From: an uncultured Acidobacteriota bacterium | GTDB taxonomy: Bacteria; Acidobacteriota; Thermoanaerobaculia; Multivoradales; SZUA-115 | Assembly (NCBI GenBank): GCA_937867335.1 | Contig: CALMKX010000229.1 | Location: forward strand, 1 to 64,000 | Reading direction: 5' to 3' | Length of the DNA: 64,000 nt | Part shown: in pieces, positions 28,014-37,538 of the stretch | How the letters are laid out: the number at the start of each line of letters is the position of its first letter | Position numbering within the stretch: the stretch's first letter is position 1 | The notes under the pieces: model-generated | Database searches by the model: none | What the model saw: the letters and a program-made list of their open reading frames with translations, nothing else | What the model was told of the DNA's origin: nothing | Made by a program: the position numbers and the translations under genes

Positions 28014-29501
28014 CTACCAGCCGATGCGGTCGCGCCAGGACTGGGGAATCAAAGAGATAGGAAGAATATATCCAAGATGGGAATAACCTTCTTTATCTTC
28101 GACCGAGCCGGTGGGCACGCCGATCAATCGAAAGCTCGCATCGAGAGCGGCTCCCCCGGAGTTCCCTGAGGCGATTTCGGCGTCGGTCTTGAAGACCACG
28201 CCGTGGGCCGTGGTGTCGAAGCCGCTCACGACACCGCGGGTCAGGGTGATGCTGGCGCGGCTGCCGAGCCCGCCGACGCTCGGGAAACCGAGGATGGTGA
28301 TGGCATCGCCAATGCGCTGGCTCTCGGGTTTGCCCGGCTCCAGGTAGGGGAAGCGATAGCCGGTTGGAAGGGCCTGGCCGTAGAGGCCGGTCTCGATGTG
28401 CACCAGGGCCAGGTCGAGATCCTGATCGAAAAGGGCGACGCTGCCCCGGAAGAGCTCCACGGTGGGTCGCCGTGAATCCAGGCAAAGACCGATCACCAGC
28501 TGCCCTGGCCCGAGCACCCCACCCGAGTCGGACTCGATCACGTGGTAGTTGGTCAGCACCCAGCCAGCGGCAGAGACCAACGTGCCGCTACCGGTGGCAC
28601 CCTCGGTGAGGATCTCGACGGTCGAGAGCACGGCGCGATCGAGTCCGTCGGTAGGGGCTCGAATGGCCGGGATCACCAGGAGCTCCGGCGGCGGTTCCGG
28701 GTCGAAGCGGGCGTAGAGCGTGAAGCGGACCGGGTCGAGCTCGAAAGGATCGAAGACGTTGATGTACCAGGTGCCGGGCCGCAAGGGAGGGTCCGAACTC
28801 CGATCGATCACCAGGGTTTCCCGGCCCAGCACGCTTTCGGCAGCATGATCGGTTGGCTTTCGCTCGAGAATCGGCCCGCCGCGACGGGCGACCAGGTCGA
28901 GATCTCCTGCCACATCGTCGAGGTCCAGCCGCAACACCCGGGCACCTTCGGGAACGTCGATCGTGTACGTGCGGAACCAGCCGTTGTCCTGGCCGGTCTC
29001 CCCCAGGGCCTTGCCAGCTGGGCCGAGCTTGTCGTCCACCCTGGCCCGGATCACCGAGGCGGTGAGGGAGAAGGGCAGCTCGTGCGCCCGCTTCTTGCCG
29101 ATGCGCGCTTCGGTTTCGAGGTTGTAGACGACATCGATGTAATAGAAACCCGGCTCGAGAGGCGGCTCGCTCGAGCGCGAAATGCGCAAGGCCTCGTTGT
29201 AGCGGTCGGAAACGGCTTCGTGCTCGGCGTCTTCCTGGTAGTCCACCAGGGGCGAGCCGTGGCGGGCGAAAAGGTCGAGGTCGATCGGCGCCCCTTCGAG
29301 CTTGATCGTCAGTACCATGGCGTCTTCGGGCACGTTGACTCGAAAGCTCTTCCAGCGCTGGGCCTCCCAGTCGATCGAAGAGGAGACCGTGCGCCCGAGC
29401 TCGAGAGTCTCGACCTCGTCGGCTGCCCAGGCCGAGGCTAGCGGCAGCAGAGCCGCCAGCGCAACGAACGCCAGCAGCCGGGCGGCCGAGGGCTGCCTCA
29501 T
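28014..29501 (-). CDS. Exported trypsin-like (S1) serine protease with two PPC domains
   Basis: The signal peptide is MRQPSAARLLAF...SAWAADE. Two pre-peptidase C-terminal (PPC) beta-sandwich domains follow, each ending in a segment like EPGFYYIDVVYN or RPGTWYINVFDP. The C-terminal half is an S1 protease domain with His in WVLTNYHVIES, Asp in DLDLALVHIE and Ser in ASGNSGGAALD. The product has 495 residues. Its ATG overlaps the stop of the FAD monooxygenase gene, so it is the last gene of that operon; why an exported protease sits there is unclear. The longer upstream open frame is not coding. Confidence 0.88.
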   Translation of the reverse strand: MRQPSAARLLAFVALAALLPLASAWAADEVETLELGRTVSSSIDWEAQRWKSFRVNVPEDAMVLTIKLEGAPIDLDLFARHGSPLVDYQEDAEHEAVSDRYNEALRISRSSEPPLEPGFYYIDVVYNLETEARIGKKRAHELPFSLTASVIRARVDDKLGPAGKALGETGQDNGWFRTYTIDVPEGARVLRLDLDDVAGDLDLVARRGGPILERKPTDHAAESVLGRETLVIDRSSDPPLRPGTWYINVFDPFELDPVRFTLYARFDPEPPPELLVIPAIRAPTDGLDRAVLSTVEILTEGATGSGTLVSAAGWVLTNYHVIESDSGGVLGPGQLVIGLCLDSRRPTVELFRGSVALFDQDLDLALVHIETGLYGQALPTGYRFPYLEPGKPESQRIGDAITILGFPSVGGLGSRASITLTRGVVSGFDTTAHGVVFKTDAEIASGNSGGAALDASFRLIGVPTGSVEDKEGYSHLGYILPISLIPQSWRDRIGW

Positions 29502-30627
29502 GCCGTCACCACGCCTCGTTGCAAGAGAGCCTCGGCGAAGGCCGGGTCGCGCCGGCGCACGCTCTCGAGGGTGACTCGATCGCTGCGAGTCATCACTTTC
29601 AGAGCCAGTGCGAAAGGATCGAGGTGGAGATCCTGTCGAGCGTTCTCGAACCATTCGAGGCTCGATTGAGCGGCCTGCTGATAGGTCGAGACGGCCGGCA
29701 AGCGATCGGCTTCGTAGGCTGCGAGAGCTTCGGGCACCGAGCGAGTAGAGGCCAGGCTCTCGGCGAGAGCCACGGCATCCTCCATGGCCAATTTGGTGCC
29801 GGAGCCGATGGAAAAGTGAGCGGTGTGGGCGGCGTCGCCCATCAGCGCGGCTTTCCCGCAGACCCAGTGACGGTTGCGTACGGTGGTGAACTGGATCCAG
29901 CGGGACTGATTGGAAAGTAGCGGCCGCCCCGCGAGGTCGTCTTCGAAAACCTTTTCGAGATAAGCGAGGCTTTCGGCTTCGGTAGCCCTGTCCAGGCCCG
30001 CCGCGTGCCAGCTCTCCGGATCGCATTCGACGATGAACGTGGAGAGCTCCGGGCTGAACTTGTAGGAGTGAGCGATGAAGAGGCCATCGCGGTTGGTTCT
30101 GAAGGTGAGCGTCAGAGCGTGGAACATCTGCGGCGTGCCGAGCCAGATGTAGCGGTTCGGGCGCAGCTCGAGGTCGGGTTGGAATTCCGCCTTGAAGGTG
30201 TCGCGGACCAGGCTGCGCAGCCCATCGGCAGCCACCAGCAGGTCGTGCTCCGGGAGATCCTGCACTGTGGTGATCTCGGTGCCGTAGCGCACGTCGATGC
30301 CGAGCTCCCGACAGCGATCCTGGAGCACCTTCAGGAGGGTGATGCGAGCGATACCGGCGAAATGGTTGCCGCCGATGCGCACGCGTTCGCCGCGATGGAC
30401 CACCACCACATCCTCCCAGAGCATCCACAGCGGCTCGAGAGCGGCGGCCGTGGCCGGGTCGGCCGCGGCCAGCTCGCGCCTCGTCTTGCCGGAGAAGACC
30501 ACGCCCCAACCGAAAGTGTCGTCCGGTCGGTTGCGCTCGTACACCGTGATTTCGTGCGAAGGATCCTGCTGGCGCATCAAGATCGCGAAGAACAAGCCGG
30601 CGGGACCACCGCCGGCGATCACGACTC

Positions 30628-30631
<4 letters not shown>
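29498..30631 (-). CDS. FAD monooxygenase similar to the hydroxylase half of salicylyl-/anthraniloyl-CoA hydroxylases
   Basis: A group A flavin monooxygenase of 377 residues. The FAD motif is VVIAGGGPAGLFFAILM, the ribityl/phosphate motif is MGDAAHTAHFSIGSG near residue 280, and the N-terminal TVYERNRPDDTFGWGVVFS is characteristic of salicylyl-CoA 5-hydroxylase and 2-aminobenzoyl-CoA monooxygenase. These enzymes hydroxylate CoA-activated aromatic acids. In known anthraniloyl-CoA enzymes this domain is fused in front of an Old-Yellow-Enzyme domain; here the reductase is a separate gene just upstream, overlapping by ATGA. The substrate could be an aryl-CoA other than anthraniloyl-CoA. Confidence 0.88.
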
Positions 30632-32109
<1,478 letters not shown>

Positions 32110-32186
32110 GGCGTCTGGGCGGCAGTATAGCGAAGGCCCCGCGCTGACAGGCCGGACTAGCTCTGGACAGGCGCGGAAAAAAGAGC

Positions 32187-32192
32187 TACTGT
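32187..32192 (+). promoter_or_regulatory. -10 hexamer before vapB
   Basis: TACTGT ends six bases before the antitoxin ATG and no ribosome site is present. A divergent TATACT for the reductase gene lies at 32124-32129 on the other strand. Confidence 0.4.
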
Positions 32193-32198
32193 GGCCAC

Positions 32199-32486
32199 AT
32201 GAATCTGGCCGTCGGCGCTCGCGAGCTCAAGAATCGCCTGGGTACCTATCTCCGGAGGGTCCGCCAGGGCGAGGTCATCCTGGTGACCGAGCATGGCCGT
32301 CCAGTGGCTGAGCTGCGGCCCATCGCCAGCGGCGAAACCGGCGTCCAGGCGCAGCTCGCCGAGCTGGCGAGGGGCGGTCTGCTCACTCTGCCCAAGAGTC
32401 GGGCGTTGGCTCCCTTCCAACCGCGTCGAGTCCAAGGGAAGCTGGCGTCGACGCTCTTGGTCGCCGAGCGTGAGGATCGATTCTGA
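32199..32486 (+). CDS. Phd/YefM-type antitoxin (VapB)
   Basis: A 95-residue antitoxin with the Phd/YefM N-terminal DNA-binding fold: VGARELKNRLGTYLRRVRQGEVILVTEHGRPVAELRP. The C-terminal half is less ordered (QPRRVQGKLASTLLVAEREDRF), as expected for the part that blocks a PIN toxin. It should repress its own promoter together with the toxin. The stop overlaps the toxin start. The module lies on the opposite strand inside an otherwise minus-strand catabolic operon. Confidence 0.87.
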   Translation: MNLAVGARELKNRLGTYLRRVRQGEVILVTEHGRPVAELRPIASGETGVQAQLAELARGGLLTLPKSRALAPFQPRRVQGKLASTLLVAEREDRF

Positions 32487-32908
32487 TTGCGTTCTACGAC
32501 GCCAGCGCGCTGGTAAAGCTCTACGTAGAAGAGTGGGATAGCGGGGCTCTTCGCGAGTTTTTCCCAACCTGCCTGGCAGCCATGTCCAGGCTGTCGTTCG
32601 TCGAGATCGCCTCGGCTCTCGGCCGGCTCTGCAGGGAGGGGGCGCTGCCCCTGGCCGAGCGCAACGAGATCCTGGACACACTGGCTCTCGATTCTCAGAG
32701 CTTCTACATTCTGGAGTTCACGGAGAGCGTGACCACTCGGGCGCGGGCTCTCCTCGCCCGGCATCCGCTGAGAGCGGGAGATGCGATCCAGCTTGCCTCC
32801 TGCCTACTGCTTCAGGAGCGTGTAGAAACTCCCCTCCGCTTCGTTGCCTACGACGCAAGGCTACGCGCTGCCGCGGAGGCCGAAGGTCTGACCACGGTGG
32901 GCCGGTAG
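32483..32908 (+). CDS. PIN-domain ribonuclease toxin (VapC), non-canonical start
   Basis: The PIN fold begins IAFYDASALVKLYVEE, as in VapC toxins that cleave tRNA or rRNA. The acidic metal ligands are Asp6, Glu41 (FVEIASAL), Asp100 (RAGDAIQLA) and Asp124 (VAYDARL). No ATG, GTG or TTG exists in the frame between the stop at 32471 and the conserved N-terminus. The CTG at 32483 gives the exact 4-base CTGA overlap with the antitoxin stop, with GAGG at 32472-32475 as ribosome site. The first ATG, at 32582, would delete the first catalytic Asp. The length is 141 residues. Confidence 0.85.
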   Translation: MIAFYDASALVKLYVEEWDSGALREFFPTCLAAMSRLSFVEIASALGRLCREGALPLAERNEILDTLALDSQSFYILEFTESVTTRARALLARHPLRAGDAIQLASCLLLQERVETPLRFVAYDARLRAAAEAEGLTTVGR

Positions 32909-32920
32909 CCGGTCAGGGGG

Positions 32921-34096
32921 TCAGCGCCGCGCGAGTTCGCGGGCGATCACCAGGTACTGCACCTCGGTGGAGCCCTCGTAGATCCGCAACGCCCGCACCG
33001 AGCGATAGAGCCGATCCACTGGGTGGTCGGCCATCACGCCTCGGCCACCCAAGATCTGAACCGCGTCGTCGACGACGCGCTGCGCCGCTTCGGTGGCGAA
33101 GGACTTGGCCATCGCCGCCTCGAGAGTGGCTCGCTCGGCGCCGCTGTCCAGTATGGCCGCGGCCCGGTAGGTCAAGAGCCGAGCCGCGGTGAGGTCGGTC
33201 GCCATCCGGGCGAGCTTCTCTTGAACCAACTGGTGCTCGGCGAGAGGACGGCCGAACTGCTTGCGCTCCCGGGCGTGGCGAAGGGCCTCGTCGAGGGCAC
33301 GGGCGGCCATGCCGCAGGCGGCGGCCGCCACGGTGGGTCGGAGGCGGTCAAGCGTCCTCATCCCCAGCTTGAAGCCGTCGCCCGGGCCCGCGATCAGGGC
33401 CGAAGAGTCCACCCGGCAGCCTTCCAGGGCCAGTTCGCCGAGCGGATGGGGCGAGGAGAGCAACTGGGGCCGCACGAAGCGCAGCCCAGCCCGCGCAGCC
33501 GGCACCACGAAGGCACCGATGCCACGGGCGCCAGCCGCAGGATCCATCTGGGCGAAGACACAGTAGAAGTCGGCGATGCCTGCGTTCGAGATGAACGTCT
33601 TCTGGCCCGAAATCTCGTAGCCGCCCTCGATGCGCGTGGCGGTGGTCGCCAACGACGAGACATCCGATCCGGCTTCCGGCTCGGTCATGGCGAAGGCGGC
33701 CACCTGGCTGCCCCGCACCACACCCGGCAGAAAGCGTTGCTGCTGAGCCGACGAACCGCCGAGAGTGATCGGCATCGAGCCCAGGGCCTGGAGAGCGAAA
33801 ACCGCATCCGCCAGGGGCGAGGCCGCCGCCAGCGCCTCTCGCAGCAGGCAGCAAGCCACGAGATCCGGCGCCGTGACCCGGCCACCGTGCTCCGGCGGCA
33901 CCGCCCAGCTGAACCAACCGGCTTCGCCGAGCGTCGCGGCGATCTGCCGGGCCTCTTGACGGGCCTCGGCGTCGTTCGCCGGCTCCCGCCGAGGGGCCAG
34001 GTGCTCGCGGGCGAACTCCTCGGCCCAGACTCCTAGCTCGGAGTGGTGAGGCCGGAGGAAAGGCTTGAGGGTGGCGATGTCGAGCCAAGGGGTCAT
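32921..34096 (-). CDS. Acyl-CoA dehydrogenase
   Basis: The 391-residue flavoenzyme has the ACAD signatures: [55 protein letters not shown], and the C-terminal VQILGGRGVMADHPVDRLYRSVRALRIYEG...Q region, which supplies the catalytic glutamate of most family members. It would introduce a double bond into a CoA ester downstream of ring reduction in this operon. The ATG overlaps the enoyl-CoA hydratase stop. Downstream, 12 bases away, the vapBC module ends in the opposite direction. Confidence 0.88.
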   Translation of the reverse strand: MTPWLDIATLKPFLRPHHSELGVWAEEFAREHLAPRREPANDAEARQEARQIAATLGEAGWFSWAVPPEHGGRVTAPDLVACCLLREALAAASPLADAVFALQALGSMPITLGGSSAQQQRFLPGVVRGSQVAAFAMTEPEAGSDVSSLATTATRIEGGYEISGQKTFISNAGIADFYCVFAQMDPAAGARGIGAFVVPAARAGLRFVRPQLLSSPHPLGELALEGCRVDSSALIAGPGDGFKLGMRTLDRLRPTVAAAACGMAARALDEALRHARERKQFGRPLAEHQLVQEKLARMATDLTAARLLTYRAAAILDSGAERATLEAAMAKSFATEAAQRVVDDAVQILGGRGVMADHPVDRLYRSVRALRIYEGSTEVQYLVIARELARR

Positions 34097-34893
34097 CGGA
34101 ACACCGGCTTTCGCTTCTCGAGGAAAGCTTGATGAGCCTCCCGGAAGTTGGGATCGAGCATGCAAGCAGCCTGGATCTCGGTTTCCGAGGCCATCGCACT
34201 CTCGACGTCCAGGGTGGCCTCTCGCAGCAGGAGCTGCTTGGTCACGGCCAAGCCGAAGGAGGGGCCCCGTGCGAGCTCCTCGGCCAAGCGGTGAGCTTCC
34301 GAGAGCGCCTCGCCCTCCGGCACCACGCGGTTGTAGAGGCCCATCGAGCGGGCTTCCTCCGCGGAGGCGAAACGACCGGTCATCAACAGCTCGGTCGCTC
34401 GGCCCAGGCCGACCAGCCGAGGCAGCAGCCAAGAAGCGCCCATATCCGCTCCGGAAAGCCCCACTCGGGTGAAGAGAAAGGCGATCTTCGCCGTCTCGGC
34501 CGCCACCCGTAGATCGCAGGCCGAGGCAATCACCGCTCCGGCTCCGGCCACCGTGCCGTTCAAGGCGGCGACCACCGGCCGCCGGCAGCGCAGGATGCTC
34601 AGGATCAGAGCGCCCGTGGCGCGAGTGAAGTCGAGCAGGCCCTCGTAGTCGCGGTCGAGCAGGGGGCCGATGATGTCCTCCACGTCGCCGCCCGAGCAGA
34701 ACGCACGGCCGGCGCCGGTGAGCACCACTGCGCGGACGTCGGGCTCCTGGTCGAGGTCGAGAAAAGTCTCCTTGAGCTCGCGATACACCTCGAAGGTCAA
34801 GGCGTTCAGGCGCTCGGGGCGGTTCAGCGTCACGGTCGCCACAGCGGTAGCGGGGTCGTGTTGGTAGAGGAAGTTCTTGGGGTTGATCGGCAT
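34093..34893 (-). CDS. Enoyl-CoA hydratase/isomerase family protein
   Basis: A crotonase-fold protein of 266 residues. LTGAGRAFCSGGDVEDI forms the first oxyanion-hole strand and PVVAALNGTVAGAGAVIASACDLRVA the second. The active-site acid region (FLFTRVGLSGADMGASWLLPRLVG) differs from classical crotonases, so the reaction may be hydration, isomerisation or ring opening. It sits between RidA and acyl-CoA dehydrogenase genes in the same operon, 25 bases after the RidA stop. Confidence 0.87.
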   Translation of the reverse strand: MPINPKNFLYQHDPATAVATVTLNRPERLNALTFEVYRELKETFLDLDQEPDVRAVVLTGAGRAFCSGGDVEDIIGPLLDRDYEGLLDFTRATGALILSILRCRRPVVAALNGTVAGAGAVIASACDLRVAAETAKIAFLFTRVGLSGADMGASWLLPRLVGLGRATELLMTGRFASAEEARSMGLYNRVVPEGEALSEAHRLAEELARGPSFGLAVTKQLLLREATLDVESAMASETEIQAACMLDPNFREAHQAFLEKRKPVFR

Positions 34894-34918
34894 CGCGATT
34901 CCTTTCGACCGCGGCTTC

Positions 34919-35323
34919 CTAGGCCAGAGCGGCTGTGGCCTCGATCTCCACCTGGGCCCGGGGGTCCACCAGGGCCCGCACCTCCACCAGCGCCATCGCC
35001 GGGAAATGCCGGCCCATGTGCTGGCGGTACACCTTGCCTAGGGTCGCAAGGTCCGCCAGGTAGGCTTCTCGGCTCGTGACGTAGCAGGTGAGACGGGCGA
35101 TGCTCTCGGCGCTGCCTCCTGCGGCGCGCACCACCGTGAGCACGTTGGCGAGAGCCGTGTCGAACTGGACACAGAAGTCGTCGCTTTCGATCTCTTGGTC
35201 AGCGTTCCAGGCCACCTGGCCGGCCACGAACAGCAGCCTGGCGCCGGCCGGCACCAGCACGCCGTTGCTGTAGCCGTGGGGAGCTCCCAGGGATTCGGGA
35301 TTGATCGGCGTCAAGGCGATCAT
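34919..35323 (-). CDS. RidA/YjgF-family enamine/imine deaminase
   Basis: A 134-residue RidA domain. RLLFVAGQVAWNADQEIESDDFCVQFDTALANVLTVV and the C-terminal VEVRALVDPRAQVEIEATAAL match the family; the arginine in DPRAQVEIE is at the catalytic position. RidA-type enzymes hydrolyse enamines or imines to a ketone plus ammonia. In a catabolic operon with an aryl-CoA hydroxylase and reductase this suggests release of an amino group from a reduced aminoaromatic ring, which is an inference. The ATG overlaps the SDR stop. Confidence 0.87.
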   Translation of the reverse strand: MIALTPINPESLGAPHGYSNGVLVPAGARLLFVAGQVAWNADQEIESDDFCVQFDTALANVLTVVRAAGGSAESIARLTCYVTSREAYLADLATLGKVYRQHMGRHFPAMALVEVRALVDPRAQVEIEATAALA

Positions 35324-36099
35324 GGGTAGGTGTCTCCGCCATCCAGGGCCCAGGCCTGGCCGTTGACGCCACGCGCTCGCGGATCGCACAGACAGCGAAC
35401 CAGGTAGGCCACCTCGTCGGGCTCGAAGATTCGTTTCTGGGGGCTCATGCGGGCGAGCCGTTCCCGCGCTTCGGCAGGCGGCAAGCCGGTCTTCTCGACG
35501 ATCATCCGCACCGAGCCCTCGGTCATCGGCGTCTCCACGTAGCCGGGGCACACAGCATTGACCGTCACTCCCTTGGCGGCGAGCTCGATCGCGAGCGAGC
35601 GGGTGAGCCCGAGTACGGCATGCTTGGAAGCCGTGTAGGCCGAAATGTACGCGGCGCCGCGCAGACCGGCGACCGAGGCAACGTTGACCACCCGACCCCA
35701 GCCCCGCTGGGCCATCTCGGGGGCGAACTCCTTGGTGCAGAGGAAGACGCCGCGCACGTTCACGGCGAGGATGCGCTCGAAGTCCGCGAGCTCCAGGCTC
35801 TTGAGCGGTGCCGAGGAGGCGATACCGGCATTGTTGACCAGAATGTCGACCTGGCCGGTGAGCTCTCGGGCCCGGGAGCCGAGCTCGGCCACCTGCTTGG
35901 GGTCGGTCACATCGCAGGAGACGGCCAAGGCCTGAGCACCGCTCGAACGCAGCCGGGCCGCCACCGCTTCCACCTCCGAGAGGGACCGGGCCGCCACCAC
36001 CAGGGCGGCTCCCTCGGCGGCGAGCTCCTCGGCCACGGCCTGGCCGATCCCCCTCCCGCCGCCTGTCACCACGGCGCATTTGCCGGTCAAAGGTCTCAT
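35320..36099 (-). CDS. Short-chain dehydrogenase/reductase
   Basis: A 259-residue classical SDR: TGGGRGIG cofactor motif near residue 12, NNAGIA, catalytic Ser in NVASVAGLRG, and YTASK with the catalytic Tyr and Lys. CPGYVETPM follows. The aspartate in CDVTD and arginine in AARS are compatible with NADP or NAD. It would oxidise or reduce a hydroxyacyl-CoA in the pathway of this operon. Both ends overlap neighbours by ATGA. Confidence 0.88.
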   Translation of the reverse strand: MRPLTGKCAVVTGGGRGIGQAVAEELAAEGAALVVAARSLSEVEAVAARLRSSGAQALAVSCDVTDPKQVAELGSRARELTGQVDILVNNAGIASSAPLKSLELADFERILAVNVRGVFLCTKEFAPEMAQRGWGRVVNVASVAGLRGAAYISAYTASKHAVLGLTRSLAIELAAKGVTVNAVCPGYVETPMTEGSVRMIVEKTGLPPAEARERLARMSPQKRIFEPDEVAYLVRCLCDPRARGVNGQAWALDGGDTYP

Positions 36100-36863
36100 G
36101 GAGCTTCTCCCAGAACGGCCAGGGCAGCGTCCGCCACGATGCCACCGAGAGCGGAGAGGGTCCGGCGGCCTTCGGCCTCGGTGGCGGCGGCGGGATCCCC
36201 GAAGTAGGCCTGGTGCCCGCCGAGTTCCTCGAAGCTCGCCTTGCCTTGGCGGATACCCTCGGAGAGCGACGTGGAGTTCGCAGGCAGCCTGTGAGCCAGG
36301 TCCATCCGCACCAGGTCGGGTCGGGTAGCGAGAACGATCGAGGTTTCGTAGCAGCCGGCGTGGCAGGCCCCCGAGAGGAACTCTTCGGTGAGTCGCAGAG
36401 CCCACGGGCGACGCGCCAGGTTCGGGAACACGACCGGCATGCTCAGCCGCTCGGCCGCATCGAGGCGCGCCTGTTCGAGTGCTTTCAAGTGGGCCGGGTC
36501 GAGATGAGCGTTGGCGAGCACCAAGGCGCGGGCACCGTGCCGGGCCCAGTTCTCGGCGACCTCCAGGACCAGGCGAGTCACCAATTCAGGACTGAGCGAG
36601 AAAGTGCCTGGAAAAGAGGCGGCGAAGGGCGCGGCCACGTAGGAGATCGGCGGCAGCAACACGGCCGTCCAGCCGGCTCGCGCGAGCAGCGCACCTCCTT
36701 CTTCGGCCATCGCGAGAGCGATCACTTCGTCGGTGTTGAGCGGCAGATGGGGACCGTGCGCTTCGACCGCGCCCACGGGAAGAATGCCCACCAGGCGGCG
36801 AGCGGGCAGTTCGGCCACTTCGGGCCAGCGCAGCTCTGACCATCGCAAGGCACGGGGGTTCAT
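36096..36863 (-). CDS. Creatininase-family amidohydrolase
   Basis: The protein has the family signatures GILPVGAVEAHGPHLPLNTDEV and SGACHAGCYETSIVLATRPDLV, which provide metal ligands (Glu, His, Asp, Glu). Family members open cyclic amides or cleave amide or formamide bonds. The central NGHGGN motif of true creatininases reads NAHLDP here, so creatinine is an unlikely substrate. It is the first gene of the operon. ATG at 36863 is used; a GTG at 36875 is possible and lies closer to a GGGGGC stretch. Confidence 0.82.
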   Translation of the reverse strand: MNPRALRWSELRWPEVAELPARRLVGILPVGAVEAHGPHLPLNTDEVIALAMAEEGGALLARAGWTAVLLPPISYVAAPFAASFPGTFSLSPELVTRLVLEVAENWARHGARALVLANAHLDPAHLKALEQARLDAAERLSMPVVFPNLARRPWALRLTEEFLSGACHAGCYETSIVLATRPDLVRMDLAHRLPANSTSLSEGIRQGKASFEELGGHQAYFGDPAAATEAEGRRTLSALGGIVADAALAVLGEAP

Positions 36864-36948
36864 GGCTCTAGACACCGCCCCCAGGCTTGGTTTCCGGCCC
36901 GGCCGGGGCTCCAGGCATTCTATGCGCCGACAGCTCGGCGGGCCATGC

Positions 36949-36954
36949 TAATCT
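36949..36954 (+). promoter_or_regulatory. -10 hexamer before the alkylguanine transferase gene
   Basis: TAATCT lies eight bases before the ATG at 36963, with no ribosome site. It is divergent to the catabolic operon. Confidence 0.4.
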
Positions 36955-36962
36955 TGCGCGCC

Positions 36963-37517
36963 ATGTCGGAAAACACGGCTCAGGTAGCCTCAGCAGGCGC
37001 CTTGCCGGAGGAGCGACTGAAGATCCTCCTGCCCACGCCCATCGGTGAGCTGGGGCTCTCGCTCAAGGGCTCGGTGATCACCCGGGTGGTGATCGATCCC
37101 TCGGAGGTCGAGCGCGGAGAATACCTGCCCTTTGCGGAAGTGGAGGGGCATGACTTCCTGGACGAAGTCTTCGGGCGTTTTTCTGAATACTTCGCAGGAG
37201 CCAGAACTCACCTGGAGCTCGAGTACGACTTGAGCGAGTATGAGCTTTTAAGTTTTGCTCGTCGGGTGTTCCGTGAAACGGCCAAAATCCCCATCGGCAA
37301 GACCCGCACCTACAACAAGATCGCCGAGCTGGCCGGCCGACCCGAGGCCTACCGACAAGTGCTGGCGATCCTGATGACGAACCCGCTGCCGATCCTGATC
37401 CCCTGTCATCGTGTGGTGACGCACAAGTCCGGTATCGGCAGCTTCGTCGGGGGCCAGGAACGCAAGCGCTGGCTGATCGCCATGGAGAAAGAGGTGGTCA
37501 AGAACGACAACTCCTGA
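36963..37517 (+). CDS. ogt: Methylated-DNA--protein-cysteine methyltransferase
   Basis: This suicide enzyme transfers alkyl groups from O6-alkylguanine in DNA to its own cysteine. The active-site motif LIPCHRVV places the acceptor at Cys148, preceded by the helix-turn-helix part (TYNKIAELAGRPEAYRQVLAIL) with the arginine finger region. An N-terminal RNase H-like domain of about 85 residues precedes it. The length of 184 residues is typical of Ogt. No regulatory Ada domain is present. It stands alone between the catabolic operon and the convergent PEGA gene. Confidence 0.92.
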   Translation: MSENTAQVASAGALPEERLKILLPTPIGELGLSLKGSVITRVVIDPSEVERGEYLPFAEVEGHDFLDEVFGRFSEYFAGARTHLELEYDLSEYELLSFARRVFRETAKIPIGKTRTYNKIAELAGRPEAYRQVLAILMTNPLPILIPCHRVVTHKSGIGSFVGGQERKRWLIAMEKEVVKNDNS

Positions 37518-37538
37518 CCGCCTCCTCGAAAACTCGCT

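Noticed and set aside
32582-32908. VapC starting at the first ATG (108 residues)
   Set aside because: This would remove the conserved N-terminal strand and the first metal-binding aspartate; CTG at 32483 restores a full PIN domain.
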